This document shows, piece after piece, positions 22,369 to 35,200 of a DNA stretch of 64,000 nt; the stretch's first letter is position 1; every line of letters starts with the position of its first letter. This DNA comes from Prinia subflava (taxonomy: Eukaryota; Chordata; Aves; Passeriformes; Cisticolidae), in NCBI RefSeq assembly GCF_021018805.1, contig NC_086258.1:22520692-22584691 (forward strand). The letters are read 5' to 3'. The notes under the pieces were generated by a model. That model was not told the origin of the DNA. It saw only the letters and a list, made by a program, of their open reading frames with translations, and searched no databases. The position numbers and the translations under genes were made by a program.

Positions 22369-25300
22369 AAAGCAGAACCACCCTGAAGAGAGGGAGGTGG
22401 AGAGGGAAGAAGAAAATAACAACACAGGTATACATGGAGTAATGCTGCTGCTCCTCTGCTGGCACGAGATATCCTAGCTAACAGCCCTGAGGTCAGAGCT
22501 TGACCTTCTCCCACCCCACAGTGTCTGGATGGGTCCGATGATCAGGTGATAATGGGGCACTGTGCAGCTGCTGACTGGGCCAGCAGCAGGGTGGGAAGGT
22601 GTACACAACCTCCCAACCCATCCCTGGCCTTTGCCATCCCCCAAGCACATCCCTGTTTAGGGACCTGATGTGCCAGTTTATCACAGGAGCATTTCTCGAT
22701 CCCTGTGAACCCACTGGAGAGGACCCAGAACTGTTGTATCAGGGTCTGGGCCCTGTCCAGCAGCCCCTCACACAGCAAATCTGAACCCTCACAGGTGCTC
22801 CTTCTCCTGCTGCTTTCCTGTCTGCTGTCTCCTCTGGGCCACCTCCTGCCCAGTTTTCTTCCTCTCTGTAATAACTATGGCTTTTATGGATTAGCTGTAC
22901 CAGAGACATTGATGTGCAGCAAGTGCTGGTGCCCTCCACCTCCTCTGCAGCACTTGCTCACATAGTGAGCCAGTGCCTTAAAACTGACTGAGATGGGGAG
23001 CCCTGGGACTGGCAGAAATGACTTGAGCTTGAATTCTGTCTCCCTGAAAGAGTTGGTTGGGAGACCGAAATAACACAGCTGCTGCTCTTGTGCTGAGCTG
23101 AACTGAACTGTTATCAGGTTCTCCAAACAAGCCCTTGTTTTCACACAGAGCCAGATGGGTCCTCCCTCCCTTCTGCCAAGCTCCCTGCCTTCGTCCTGGA
23201 AACCTCCCCTGCACAGAGCCCTGGGAACTCCAAAGCAGCAGCCCTGTGCTTTTTGACCCTTGTTTCCTCTTCTGAGCCAAAGAGAGTGATTCTGTCATAA
23301 GCAGACTTCTCAGACCTTTCCCTTGAAGGAACACTGATGTTTCAGTAACTCTAATTATGTTATTGGCATTTCCCACTGTCTGCCGTGGGGACTGTGCTGG
23401 GTCACACTAAGCTGCTCAGGCTGTGAGACTTAGGACGGACCCACAGACACATCTGTCATCAGAGTCACCCAAAATCACAGCAGAGGCAGGAGCAAAGTCA
23501 GGCCAAGAGCTCTCATCTCTTGATTCCCAAAGTAGCACCCTCACCACTGGATAATGCACTCGAAAGCACATCTATAAATAAACTTGGGCCTTGTGTAAAC
23601 CCAATTAGAATACACTGGCAAGCTATTCAAGGAGGCTGGCAGACACATGCTTTACCTCAGGTGTCAGCCACGGGAGAGTGTTATGGGGCTTGCATTACAG
23701 GGAACACTTTGTGACTTTGAGTTATATTGCACTTAAACTGTAAGTGAAACAATAACAGCTTGGTCTATGGAGATAACACCCCAGATCAACTCCCTCCAAT
23801 AAATTAGTGAAACATTCCACTCCCTAGCCCTGCAGTCTCACACCTCTAAATATCAACACAATCTTCAAGGGTTTGATGGAAAAAATGGTGTTAAGTCTCA
23901 TGGCGTTTGAGGAATTTCCCAATATGCACTAAATTAAATTTCTGGCTGCACTAACCATAGTGGTTGAAACTAGCCCCATTGGAGACAGACGCAGGGCAAG
24001 AGATACAGGCAGCTGTTTTGCACATGAAATCAGATTGATATTAACACTTACGCTTGGAGTTCTTGCTCTGGGGTTAAAATACAGCTTCAGGGACCCCTCT
24101 GCTTAAAAATACCTCTAGTTTTTCAGTGGACTAGGATGGACAGGCTGTGAAAAGTAAAAAATAAAAATCTCTCTGCAAAAGAAATCCACTGACATACATT
24201 CATCCTCTTTGATTCCTCTGGCTTGGCATTTTAAGGATTAGGCCTATACCATGGAAATCTAGTTCCTCGGATTCAACTGGAGAAAACCACTCACTGCTGC
24301 ACTCCACTGCTGCAGGAGGACCAAGGCAGCACAAAACATGACAGAAGAATAAGGATAAAACAAGGATAAGAGTGAAGTTTTTTACAAGGAAGTCTCTTAA
24401 TGAGGAAAAAGATGGGAGAAAGGGAAGGTTTTAATGGATACAAGCTGTTGTAGACTTGTGCACTGGGGACGTTGACTATGCTTTTTCCCATTTATTGATA
24501 TTTACATAAATTTAAAATTCTGGAGGAGAGAAGGAACAGTTCAGGTGCTGACCAGAGTGGATAAAATGGATCAGAATTCCCTGGAGACTGGCCTCTTTTG
24601 CCCCTCCCCTGGTTAAAGGCGAGCCTGAACACTCCAGTAGCCAGCCCATGCATCCCCCCGGCCTGGCAGCACATCCCAAAGGAATTGGCTCATTTAGGCC
24701 ACTCGGCAGATAACATGAGTTTGTTTTCAGAAAGGCAAAGCAATCTGTCCATAAGGATTTCTCACGCTTCATGTGCCAGCCCCAGCCAGGGAAATACAAC
24801 ATTAACTACATCAAAAGATATTGTTGAATGAATAAATTATAAAAGCATTCAGGGTACCTATCTGGGGTATTATTTTACACGCTGGTGCTGAGTAGGTTAA
24901 AGGAGCATGTTTTGCTGTTATTGCATTTCCAGCTCTGTTTGCAAGGACTCAGCATTGCTGTGAAAGTGAGACTATGGACATGAGCTCCCTGCTGGCACCA
25001 CACGACCAGGCACAGAATTTGCCAGTGTCACCTCTCCCCTAAGCATTTCCCTCCACTGAAAGACAGCACACACTGCTCTCGGGCAGGACAAGAGGCAGAA
25101 GAGCCCTCCAAACAAAGCTAAACATGAGTCCATTGAAACAAGTCCTCAAATTGCAATTTCACAGCCCCACGCTGCCAGAGAAGCCCTGGCTGCGGCCACC
25201 TTCTCCTCCTCAGCCAGTATCCACATCCCAGAGACACAGCTCCAGTACAGGTACACTGGCACAGGAGCACCCATGGACGTGCCCACACTTGAGGATTTCC

Positions 25301-25580
25301 AGAAGCTTTGTCAACATTATACAATTAAGCCTCAAGACCCTTTTGTGGATGGGCAAAGCATTATCCATCATGGTTTCTTAGCTGTGGAAAGAGAGGGAGA
25401 GAGTCCTTAAGTGCTTTATCTATCATCACACAGAAATCCTACAAGAGAATTAGGATTATCACCCAGCTCTTTGGATTACCAGCCTTTTTATATGCAGTTT
25501 ATTCTTGAGCAAAACCACCTCAGGGTTTTGCTCACAGGAAGATTTCTAACCAAGTAGTTTACACAGTTGCATTTTTTTCT

Positions 25581-25627
25581 GAGAAGAAAGAAAAAGGAAA
25601 AGAAAGAAAAAGAAAAAAGAAAGAAAC
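25581..25627. repeat. Purine-rich (GAAA)n-like low-complexity tract
   Basis: Imperfect GAAA/GAAAAA units with no pyrimidine for about 45 bp. Confidence 0.85.
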
Positions 25628-25947
25628 AATAAAGGAGTCAACTACCACTTCAACTGGCAATAAAACAAAAAGTTTGTGTTTGTGCTAAGAACAGTTGTTG
25701 ATAAACTGCCAAATCAAAGTTTCCTAAATAGTGCAGGGAGGAGCACCCAAAGGTCTAACTGCTAAACCCCAGACTCAGATCCTTTGGTAAGCCTGGGTTC
25801 CATTTACGGAGCAGTAGGGTGAACATCCCACCCCATAAAGCTACAGCAGCACAGCCATTCCCATTAGTGGGACCAGGGTCTCACTTGAGGTTGCTTAGTG
25901 GGTGAATGCTGTTGCCTTTGGTATGATAGACCTCCCTGAGCCACTGT

Positions 25948-25987
25948 AAATTATTACAATTATTATTACAATTATATTACAATTATT
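25948..25987. repeat. AT-rich short tandem repeat (TATTACAAT-like units)
   Basis: Three imperfect copies of a unit close to tattacaatta follow one another, giving an ATT/ACAATT-rich local repeat. Confidence 0.8.
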
Positions 25988-26854
25988 TGGCCTTTTACCC
26001 AGAGAAATAAAAGCTTGTTTGAGACTAAAGCCTACTCACATGCAGAAAGGTTACAAAATTCAGTGGTAGGGGGGAAAAGGGCAGCTCAGAGCCAGAGGCA
26101 AAAATGGGGATCTGCTGCTGCCTGGCAGCAAATTCAGAGTCCTCATGACAAAAGATTTTAATTTGGCCCCTGCTGTACTAGCATAGCCCCTGTTAGGTCC
26201 CTCTCCCCAGGCAAGGCAATAAATTACGTGTGCCCACATCTGGCCCCTCTGGTCTCTTGTCCATATGTTAGCCCTCAGTGTTGGCAACCAGGGCTTGGGA
26301 AGCCCCAGTTCTGAATGTCCCCAGTTCCCCCTTGCCAGATCTAGGGGTGATTTCAAGGTATATCACCCCAGCTGGCTCCCAGAGGTGTTATTTGCCATCT
26401 GGAGCTGGGCAAGCATTCCCAATGAATGTATTTTCCATCAAAAAACATACTTTTCTACAAACTCATATTGTTTATATTTGAAATAAATTTTGCTTGGGGA
26501 AAAAAATTCCATAAAATATAATTATTGGTGTTTGCAAAGCAAAATACTTCATTTCTCTTTTGAAATGGTGTCCTTGTTTTTGAAGTGAGAACATTCTTTA
26601 TTTACAGAAATAATTTGAAAGAATGGAAAACTTAAATCAAACAGAGTATTTTCTGGGTTACTCAGGATCAGATGGTGAAATGAAAAAAAAAAATCAAACT
26701 CATTGCAATATTTTCCCTTTTTCCATAGCCAAAAAAGTTCACACCAACCCAATTCAGCTTTAGCAAGTCCCACTAAAACCAAAACACAGATTATGGGGCA
26801 CAGACCATGGTGCAGTAGGAGAGATATAATTGTCCCTATTCCATTCTCCCTGGA

Positions 26855-26960
26855 ACTACGTGGTCCACAACAATTTTAACCGTAAGGTTTTCGGGACTCG
26901 GGATTTCACTCTGAGCGAATTTACACAAAGACTGCACAAGGCGTGACATTCATTCTACAA
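26855..26960. promoter_or_regulatory. Candidate conserved non-coding element, CpG-bearing
   Basis: At least six CpGs within about 85 bp (for example aaccgtaagg, ttcgggactcgggattt, gagcgaattt, aggcgtgac) lie in an otherwise CpG-poor neighbourhood. There is no coding frame and no repeat match. Retained CpGs in non-island DNA suggest constraint or hypomethylation. Confidence 0.22.
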
Positions 26961-27149
26961 GCCTTTCTGGCCCATCAATGCTGATGTTGATATCCCTTTC
27001 CCTGCTTTTCCACCTCTCAAAACCAACACTGGAAGGACCTGAAGAGGTGCCAACTGTTGGGCTTCCCTGGGCCAACTTTTCTCAGTGCTCAGGGATCACT
27101 GCACAGAGGGTGCTCAAAGATGGGAAGGGAAAGTATCACAGCACAGTCT

Positions 27150-27370
27150 AAGGCTTTCTTCTTCTTTGAACGTGTCTACAAAATGAAATCATTTTGACTC
27201 CGGACTGTTTACAGCTGTCACATCTGAAATGGATTTTGCCACTGTGGTGTCAGAAGGCAAGGTCTGCAAAAAGAGACATAACATGCAAACCTTTATGATA
27301 AGGAGCCAAATAATTTGTATATTGAGCCATAGTGTCTCTGGTGTTGTGACGTTAATTTAATTCTCTTACT
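27150..27370. promoter_or_regulatory. Candidate conserved non-coding element with TF-site cluster
   Basis: Contains ACAGCTGTCA (E-box plus TALE-type TGTCA, 27211-27220), ATGCAAAC (octamer-like, 27283-27290), TTTATGATAAGG (HOX/GATA-like, 27292-27303) and TGACGTTAATTT near 27348. The dense order of distinct motifs without any open frame resembles an enhancer. Conservation is untested. Confidence 0.22.
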
Positions 27371-27559
27371 GCCATGCTTAGACAGAAACACTCCCTACCT
27401 AGTTTGCGATCACAGGAAAAAGGGTAATATTCACATAAGAAGGATCCCCAGGAAAAAAAATCTGTGCTTTTAAAAGGGACTGTGCTTCTGAATATTTACA
27501 TTTCAATGGATGGAAAATAATTTCTCAAGTATGCCTTGCCAAAATTCTCTGAAACACCC

Positions 27560-27600
27560 TTTTCTTCCTGACCGATTAATCACTTCATGTTTAGAGTCTT
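27560..27600. promoter_or_regulatory. Palindromic GATTAATC homeodomain-like site
   Basis: gaccGATTAATCactt places a perfect 8-bp palindrome at 27574-27581. It contains two overlapping bicoid/OTX-like GATTA cores on opposite strands. A single site is weak evidence of function. Confidence 0.2.
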
Positions 27601-30600
27601 TTATAATACTGCTACTTCTAGAGAACAGTTAAATGTGCATCCCCTCAGATAAATGGCAAACTTTAAGGTTCTGCTTCACTCTTTTACTTATTAGCTACTT
27701 CAGCTCCTAAATCAGTAAGTACACAGCACAGATCTTCTGGATGTGTAAGGAGAACTGGTGGATTTGGAAGACTAAAGTGACGTTGCAGGTTTCCCTGCTA
27801 CAAGTAGGGCTGAGAAATTACAAAAGCCAATCTAATAAAAAAGGCATTTCTTTCCAAGTGTTCAACGTGATTAAAAACCAGTCAATTAAAGTTGTGATGC
27901 AATATAAAACCTGAATGTTTCCAAATGTATAAAACACTTGACACGAGCCTGACATCTGCCCTTTCCCTCCAGCTTTCCATATGGAAAAGAGATCTACTTG
28001 CCATCTCTGGGTTGCTCTGTAGCAAAGGAGTTTGGACTGAGCTAAACTAGATTTGCCTCCAAAGTCTTTGCCTTTAGCACAGTCCTAAACAAAGATTTGT
28101 TTCACTCCTCCACAATTCCTAAAGCTGCTTTACATCACATAAAAATGCTCTATGGATCAAACTCCCCTGCCCTGGACAAACATTGGTCTGACAGAGGCAG
28201 CAGGAGATGCTGTTTAGAGAAAGCCCATGAGCCTGACCACTCCTGCAGCTTCTTCCCTTTGTACAACAGGCATCCCCAGCTGCTGAACGTGGGATTTTAA
28301 CATCATATTCCTGCTCAGTCATTTTAGTGTCCATTTATTAAGATGCTGTGCATGGCATCTAAAAATTCCCCTTTGAGTCTGCTGATTTGCCACCTTCATC
28401 AGCTTGCAAACCTCTCCCATACTGCACTTCAGTGTTCTCCTCTCCAAAGTGAAGTTGTAGCCACAGGAAGCAGGTTTTCCATCCCCATTTACTACAGCAC
28501 CTTATCCAGGTACACCACGGTCTTCACAGGATTAATTTTACTTCATTGTGAAACTAGTTCTAAAAGATGAGTGGTCAAAGTGCAATTTGGCCACTTGTGC
28601 TGCCAAAGGGACCACAAGGACTGTTTTGGCACATCCTCAGTGCTGAGTGAGGAGCTTAAAGGACAAGTTCAGGTCTCAAATGCTGTAAAGTTTCCTAATC
28701 CCAATGTTGCTTTTTTCTGAGCCACTTTTCTCAGCACCATGAAGTCCTCCAGACACAGGATGATCTGCTGCTACCAAGTTATTTCCAGTCCCAGAGGCAG
28801 TTTGATCCTGCTCATCAATACCAGCTCCATGCTGGGTTGCACAATGTGGACATGCCCACACACAAATGTTGGAGCAGCCAGTTCCATCCCATTCAAAGAG
28901 AGGAAAAGTGCCATGGCACAAACAACTGGCAGCTTTAGAGCTGGTTGACATATTTTTGAACCCCCAGGGAAGTTGAAATTGTTCAAATCTCATTTTGAAT
29001 GACCACTCCTCCTTCTGAAGGCTCACATACATCAGTGTCAGAGGTAGTGGTAATATATCTGTATTCCATGGGTGTCTACACACTCAAGAAATATGAATAT
29101 ATATATTTTTTTTTTCCACTTTCAAGTATACGAAACTAATAATCAGCAAAAGGGGAGGTTTCACCAAAAAACCTCTAAAGCTCTATTTAAATGTTGTGTG
29201 CTGAAGTAGTCTTGAAAGCAAAGAAAAGAGAACTCAGCTAAAGAGGAGAAAGTGAATAAATACACCAAACTGCAAACCAAAACAAATGTTTTGGCAAGGG
29301 AGAAAGGGTAGAACCCAAGCTGCACTTCTGGAGAGCTGAACCCTTCATTCATCCTGGATGCTGTTCCAATAACCTCTGGCTTTGTGGAAACAGCTCTTCT
29401 CCCTTTGCTATTAACCAGATCAACTCATGGCTCTGTACAAATATTCCTTTGTAAAGCCCACAGGAACTGCTGAGGTTTCTCAGGAATCCCTCTGGGATTT
29501 CAGTCCCTCAGCAGTGTGGACAGCAGCCCGTGACCAATGCCACCTCTGACTTCAAGATACCAGGGAGTCATGCTGATGAAAAATTTCTGCAGGAAGAAGA
29601 GATCTTTTAAGAGAAATGCCAGGAAGCAAAGTCCTGTTCCCCCCATTTCCTCCTCCAGCAGGCACCCTGGAGGTCTCCATCATGTTGGGAAGTTGAGACA
29701 AGAGAAGAACATGCATCATTCTCTCACGTAACACTACTCTGACATTGGCCAGGATCCTCCTATCCTTATATTAAGGGATTCCAGATCTATCCTGGCCGAG
29801 CAGAATTTCCTGGAGCTCTTGTACCTCCAAGGTGCACTTCTTTGACTTTTCTTAGTACAATTGCAAATAGCAATCACATCAGAGCCTCACACTAGGAGGG
29901 GAACGAGAGAACACACTTGGCAGGCGTTCATCCTATGGCCTAAATCCTGCCCAGAAGGTGCTCAGACAAAGGGATAATTTGGCACTGAAAATCTCCCCAG
30001 GATGGGACCTTGCTGCCTTGCTGATGAGACATGAATGTATTCCTCTACCCCGTCCCTGTCCTGTAGCTCATCCCATGGACATGTATTTATCTCTGACCTT
30101 CTCCTCCTCCTTGGAGAAAGGAACAGGAGAAAAGTCCAGCTTGATGCATTTTGTCTTTGATATCCAAGGATTTGGTACACAAAAGGCAGCACACACCTCT
30201 CTTGTTTTTAATGAGACCTTTGACTCAACTCCCAAAAGAAAAGGGAAGATTTCCTTTTATTTTAAAAAGCATAGCTGAAGCCAGAACCATTTCTCCCTTC
30301 AACTTCGCTGCTTTGATCTTTGTTGAAATTATTACAAGAACAATGTCTGATGGGAGCGTTAAATCCTGACCCAAAGGGAAGCAGAATGGCTTTCCAAGGT
30401 GCGTTGACCACCCCATTTCAAAGGTATCATATTCCTTGTGAGATGGCTGCTGGATCAGCCCTCACTGGCATATGAGCTGTCAGCTGGAAGGGAGGGAGAT
30501 AATGGGGCTGAAACTCTGAATAAAGACACCAGACTCCCAGACCAGGCAGGATTGTTATGGCCAAAGAACTGCTGCACTGTGTTGTAATCACAACTCCATT

Positions 30601-31346
30601 GCAGCCCAGTATTATTTTCATAATAAGGCTGTTTTATTGTATTTTTTCATCCAGGTAAGCTCTAAAGGACTGATTCCCACAGAGTAGCTCTATCCTGCTC
30701 TCAGGGAAAGCTCCTCTGTTTAACATCTGCACTACAGGTTAATAAATACCACAGTGTCATTTCCTCCACTTGCTGGTTTTAGCAAATGTCAAAGGGCAAC
30801 AACACTGTAGCAGAATCCGAATGTTGGAAAGCGAAACAGCAGGGACCAATAACATCTGAAATGGTTCTACATCCCTCATCCTAATTCTTCGAGGTTTACT
30901 TCATATTCATGGCTATTTTGATGAAAAGCTCTGATTTAGTATCACTGCCCAATCCCTTGAAGTACTGAATACCAGCAAGTGGCTGGTGGAAACAGTTGCA
31001 TTTTTGTATTTAAAACCCCAATATTTTTTAAATCTAGTTTTTTGACACCCCAGACTACCTGAGAGCCTCCCCCTTTTCTTGAGTTATATGAAAAATGGAG
31101 CACAGAAATGGATTTGATTTAAAGTTTGTTAGATAGATTCACAGGTCCGTCTGGTATTTCCTTTTAAGAACCAAAACGAGTCAAAACCCCCTACTAACAA
31201 TGATAAAATCCTCCTAAACTAATACTTTAGTAGCATTTAAAAGAGACAGAGTGAAACTCTTTAACCATAATCCTCAGGTTACCATGAGATTTATATTAGA
31301 AAGACCTGAACAATCGTCCTCCTCTGTCCTGCACCTCAGTAAAAAT

Positions 31347-31366
31347 ACTATTATTATTATTATTAC
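31347..31366. repeat. Short (ATT)n repeat
   Basis: About five and a half copies of ATT within ctattattattattattact. Confidence 0.85.
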
Positions 31367-31941
31367 TAATTATAATACACAATGGACTTTGATGTGTCCA
31401 AGTAATTCACTGGGTTTACCAGAAACATGAATTCTACCAAATAAGTGCACAGTGTGGTAACTTTTTGGGAGTGAAAAGGTGATTGAGTAGAGATGTCATA
31501 AAAATTATGTTTTTCCCTGACATATTTTAGGATTAATGTATTTGAGTGAAAAATCACTGCCCCAAACCAGGCCAATCCTCACACTGCAGGAGTGAGCAGG
31601 CACATCCCCAGCTCTCCTCATAGCTGATCCCACACAAGCCTCCACCTTTTTGCAGGAGGATTCCACATTTATGGAAGTTATGTTCTTATGTTACATATGA
31701 AAGGCTCTTTTACTCACAGTTTGGAGGCAAAAATGCAAACAGGCAATTTGAGTCACTCAGCTCCAATCCCAAGATCAAGCACTGGATGGGAGCTACCCCT
31801 GCCAAGGACCAAAACCCACCAGCATCAGCTGAAAGGTTTTAATGAGGATTTCAGCAGGTGAGGAGCAGTGGGTGAGTGGCAACTGATTAATCATCAGAGA
31901 AGGAAGGCTCCACAGTGAACTGCTGGCCCTGAAGCAGAAGG

Positions 31942-32219
31942 AATCATTGCATGGCTTTGGAAGGGACCTTAAACAGCATCTTGTTCTACCCTCTGCCATG
32001 GGCAGGGATATCATCCACTAGACCAGCTTGCCCCTAGCCCCATCCATCCAGGCCTTGGGCACTGCCTGGGATGGGGCAGCCACAGTTCTCTGGGCAACCT
32101 GTTCCAGCCCCTCACTGCCTGCAGAGGGAAGAATTTTTGGTAATATCTAATCTAAACCTACTCCCTGTCAATGTGAATCCATTCCCCCTCATCCTGTCAC
32201 TACATGACCCTGTAAAACC
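31942..32219 (-). mobile_element. CR1 LINE 3' fragment (minus strand)
   Basis: The plus strand reads atggctttggaagggaccttaaacagcatc, then cctctgccatgggcagggatatcatccactagacc, then gccttgggcactgcctgggatggggcagccacag, ctgggcaacctgttccagcccc and aatctaaacctactccctgtc. This is the reverse complement of the last part of CR1, with about 280 bp retained. It keeps the cctgttccagcccctca wording of a different CR1 subfamily from the plus-strand copies at 18 and 44 kb. Confidence 0.92.
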
Positions 32220-35200
32220 CAGGACAGCCTATGAGTTTGGTCCATCCCAGCTGTGGGAAAGCAAAGGCAAATGGGTGGAACATGATCCTCCACAAGGAAT
32301 AATTTTCCACCCATAGGCTGTGGATGGGCCACATTCTGAGAAGAGCCCAGGAATGGATGCTGCCCTGACCTAACAGGAGCAAGGCCTCCTGGCAGGTTCC
32401 AATTAGCCAAAATTACTCAGCTATGGCCAGGGTTTGCCTTCCTTTAAACACCAAATAATGTGAAAGCAATAGCCCTTTTCTCCATGTTGCCCACTCAACC
32501 CTTTGCAGCCTTACCCTCTTCCCCAGGGAGCCTCCTCCAGTTTTGTTTCTCCACGTCCTGAGCCATGCCAATCATTAAAGTCTCTGAGTAGACCCATTAT
32601 CATCCTAGGCAGTTCTTAACTCATTAGCCTTTAAAGCTGTTGGACTGCAGAAAAAAAAAAAAACCCAAACCAAGCAAATGCTTAAGCACAATAAAAGGAT
32701 GTTAATGTTTTACCCCACCGACAATGACTGAGTCTGTAGGACAATTATTACAGATATTTCCATGGGTTTAGTGTTACTTTTTTCCTGATGTGAGGCCCTT
32801 TGCCTGGCATCTAATTAAAAATAGAGGAGTTTAATCTGCAGCCAACCTCAGAGGTTGATTTGAATTCTCCCACTGTGAACTTTCAAACATGGAAGCATGC
32901 CTGTTTGCACCGATGGGATCCAATATCCTGCCTTTGCAATGGACTTTTTACATTTTGGCAGGCTGCATGCCCAGGATTGTACCAGACTGCAGCATTAATA
33001 ATTCACTACCTGATCTGATCTTTCAGCAGGAAACACAAGTAAAGATGACTTTAAGTGCTGCTTGGTTTCCCCTCCTCTGCCATTTTCCTGTTGTGTCTTC
33101 AGATTGTGCTTAATCTGATGGGAATTCAGTATTAAATTAACACAAAAAGTCACATTATAGGAGGTCAAAACCACATCTACAGCTGAAGAGAGAAACTAGG
33201 TTTCCTGCTGAGTTTACTGTTAACACTAATATTTTAAATTTGTTTGGATCTCTGCATAAGAAAGAGATTAAATGTGTTTAGATTAGGATGCAGGAGAGGA
33301 TAGAAAAATTTAAGATTCCTAGTGAGCAGTGTATCAACACCTTTCTCCTGGCTGCATAAAAAAAAGGTTACCTGTGGAGATGAGAAGACATTTTCCTTCT
33401 CGAGGGGAAGAACTCCATTTTCTAACAAGATCTGGAAGCTTTTTGTCAGCATTGCAACAGAAGAAAAATCTCCTCTATCTGTAAACTCCAAAACATGGTT
33501 GAAAGTGGTCTGAGCCATTTCTCCAGTGCCAGGTAACAGCCAGCCACACACGTGCTCAGCTAGGGGGCTGTGGACCAGTACTCCCAAAAGCTTTCTTTAG
33601 TGACAAAGCTGCTGTCTCAGAGTCCCCAATACCCTAAGTGACCTAAAAGCTTTAGCAAGCTGAAAGTGTTCCCCTTCTCAGAGGCTGGATTTTGCTTTAA
33701 ACAAAACAAAAGAAAACAAAACAAATCAACCAAAACAAAACAACTAACCAAATAAACAAATCCCCTAGAAAACTGAAGAAGATAAACTCAGTTTTGACAC
33801 AACAGTTTCATTCAGAATGTTTTGTAGAACATGCAGTTTTTCATGTAGCCATATGTACTTTCTGTTTGATGCCTTAATTATTGCATCTCAAAAGCTATTA
33901 GAAGGAAGGGAAAATGCTTTCTTTTCCAAAACTGACTGTGCTACTATAAATAGTAGCATTCATCCACTGTTCTGGTACTGTTATCACATTAACACTTAGA
34001 GATCCCAAGCAAGGTCAATGCCTTTGTCTGTCAGCCTTTGTACAGTCAAGAGACACTCCTTGCCCCAAAGACCTTAAAATATAAATAGATAAGACAGACA
34101 AAGGGAGAAAGAAAGGGAACATTTCTATCATTGTCACAGATAGGAAACGGGGAGATAAAATGTTTTGCTGGAGGTCAGTGACACAGAGCTGGGAAAAAAA
34201 CACTCTCAAGTCTCTGTCAAGTGTCTTTAACCATGCAGCTGTCCAAAATAAGCCTGTATTTCCTCCAGCGTTTCATTTAGGTCCCTGCAGAGATGCCCAG
34301 AAAAGGAGGCTGTAGAATCAGTGCAGACATTCAGAGAGGCTTAGTTTCCAAGAGGAACTTCTGAAAAGGATATGGCAGAAACAGCAGAAGTTTCACCAAA
34401 GCTAAGCCCAAAGGCCGAGACCAAAATTGGCAAGTCTGGACTCCACTGCTAAGAACACCCAGCTTGAGAAAAGCAGCCTCAGATCTGCTCTTCAGTGTCC
34501 ATATTAACAGAAAAGAATGGCAAGTGGTGGTCAAGAAGTCACTCTCCAAAAAATGAGAGCAAGAAAAATTTAGGGCAGGATGAGATGATGCAAGAGCTTA
34601 AATTGATCTGCCTTTGGTGTGCCAAAGATAGCACAAGGATATACCTGGTTTAGTTCCACATTCCCAATAAAGACTAATGCATTAAAAAGACAGTGAGACC
34701 TGTTTTGGGCAGAATTGAAATAACTGAAGAACTAAGTTCATGGCTACCCTTTACACTGCTATATGAAGTCAGAGAAGAAAAAACAAAGGAACACCCCCCA
34801 CCCCTCGACTTTATTGCATAAGACATTCTGTAGAAGGATTTGCACTTCAGCTCCACTCAGTGACTGGTATCTGCCTTATCATGTGAGATTTCCCATCCTT
34901 TATTCATTTTTCTCCTTGTCTCATGATGTCAGAGAAAGATCTCCCCCTTTCTCCCTCACAAGCTTTATGTCGTGTATCTGGGGGCAGCTGGCTCTGTGAT
35001 TCACAGTGCACAGGGTGGTGACTCTTATCCCTGGCTGTGACATGCCAAGCAGGTAATGTTAGAAGCCTTCTGTTGAAACAGAGTTTAAGAGTCTGTTTAG
35101 TTAACCTAGGTTAAGTTCTGCAGTTTCTCTCTGCTTTCTCTGCTTTCCTCCAAACATAATTGGTCAAGGGAATTTGCATTTTTGTGGTTTTTTTGAAAGC

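Larger units (their letters stand above)
20981..31941. other. Long unique non-coding stretch
   Basis: About 11 kb without a recognised CR1 or LTR. It holds the T11/A44 tract (22.3 kb), purine-rich and AT-rich simple repeats (25.6 and 25.95 kb), a short ATT repeat (31.35 kb) and several motif-rich candidate regulatory stretches listed separately. Further motif-rich stretches that I would check for conservation are 23560-23780 and 24660-24840. The longest open frames (135 codons at 28676-29083 minus; 132 codons at 22978-23376 minus) have no domain and low-complexity or Ser/Gly-rich composition. No RNA gene is recognised. Confidence 0.5.

Noticed and set aside
29558..29734. Opposed 60-64 codon frames
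   Set aside because: Both strands are open over the same bases with no domain, typical of chance.
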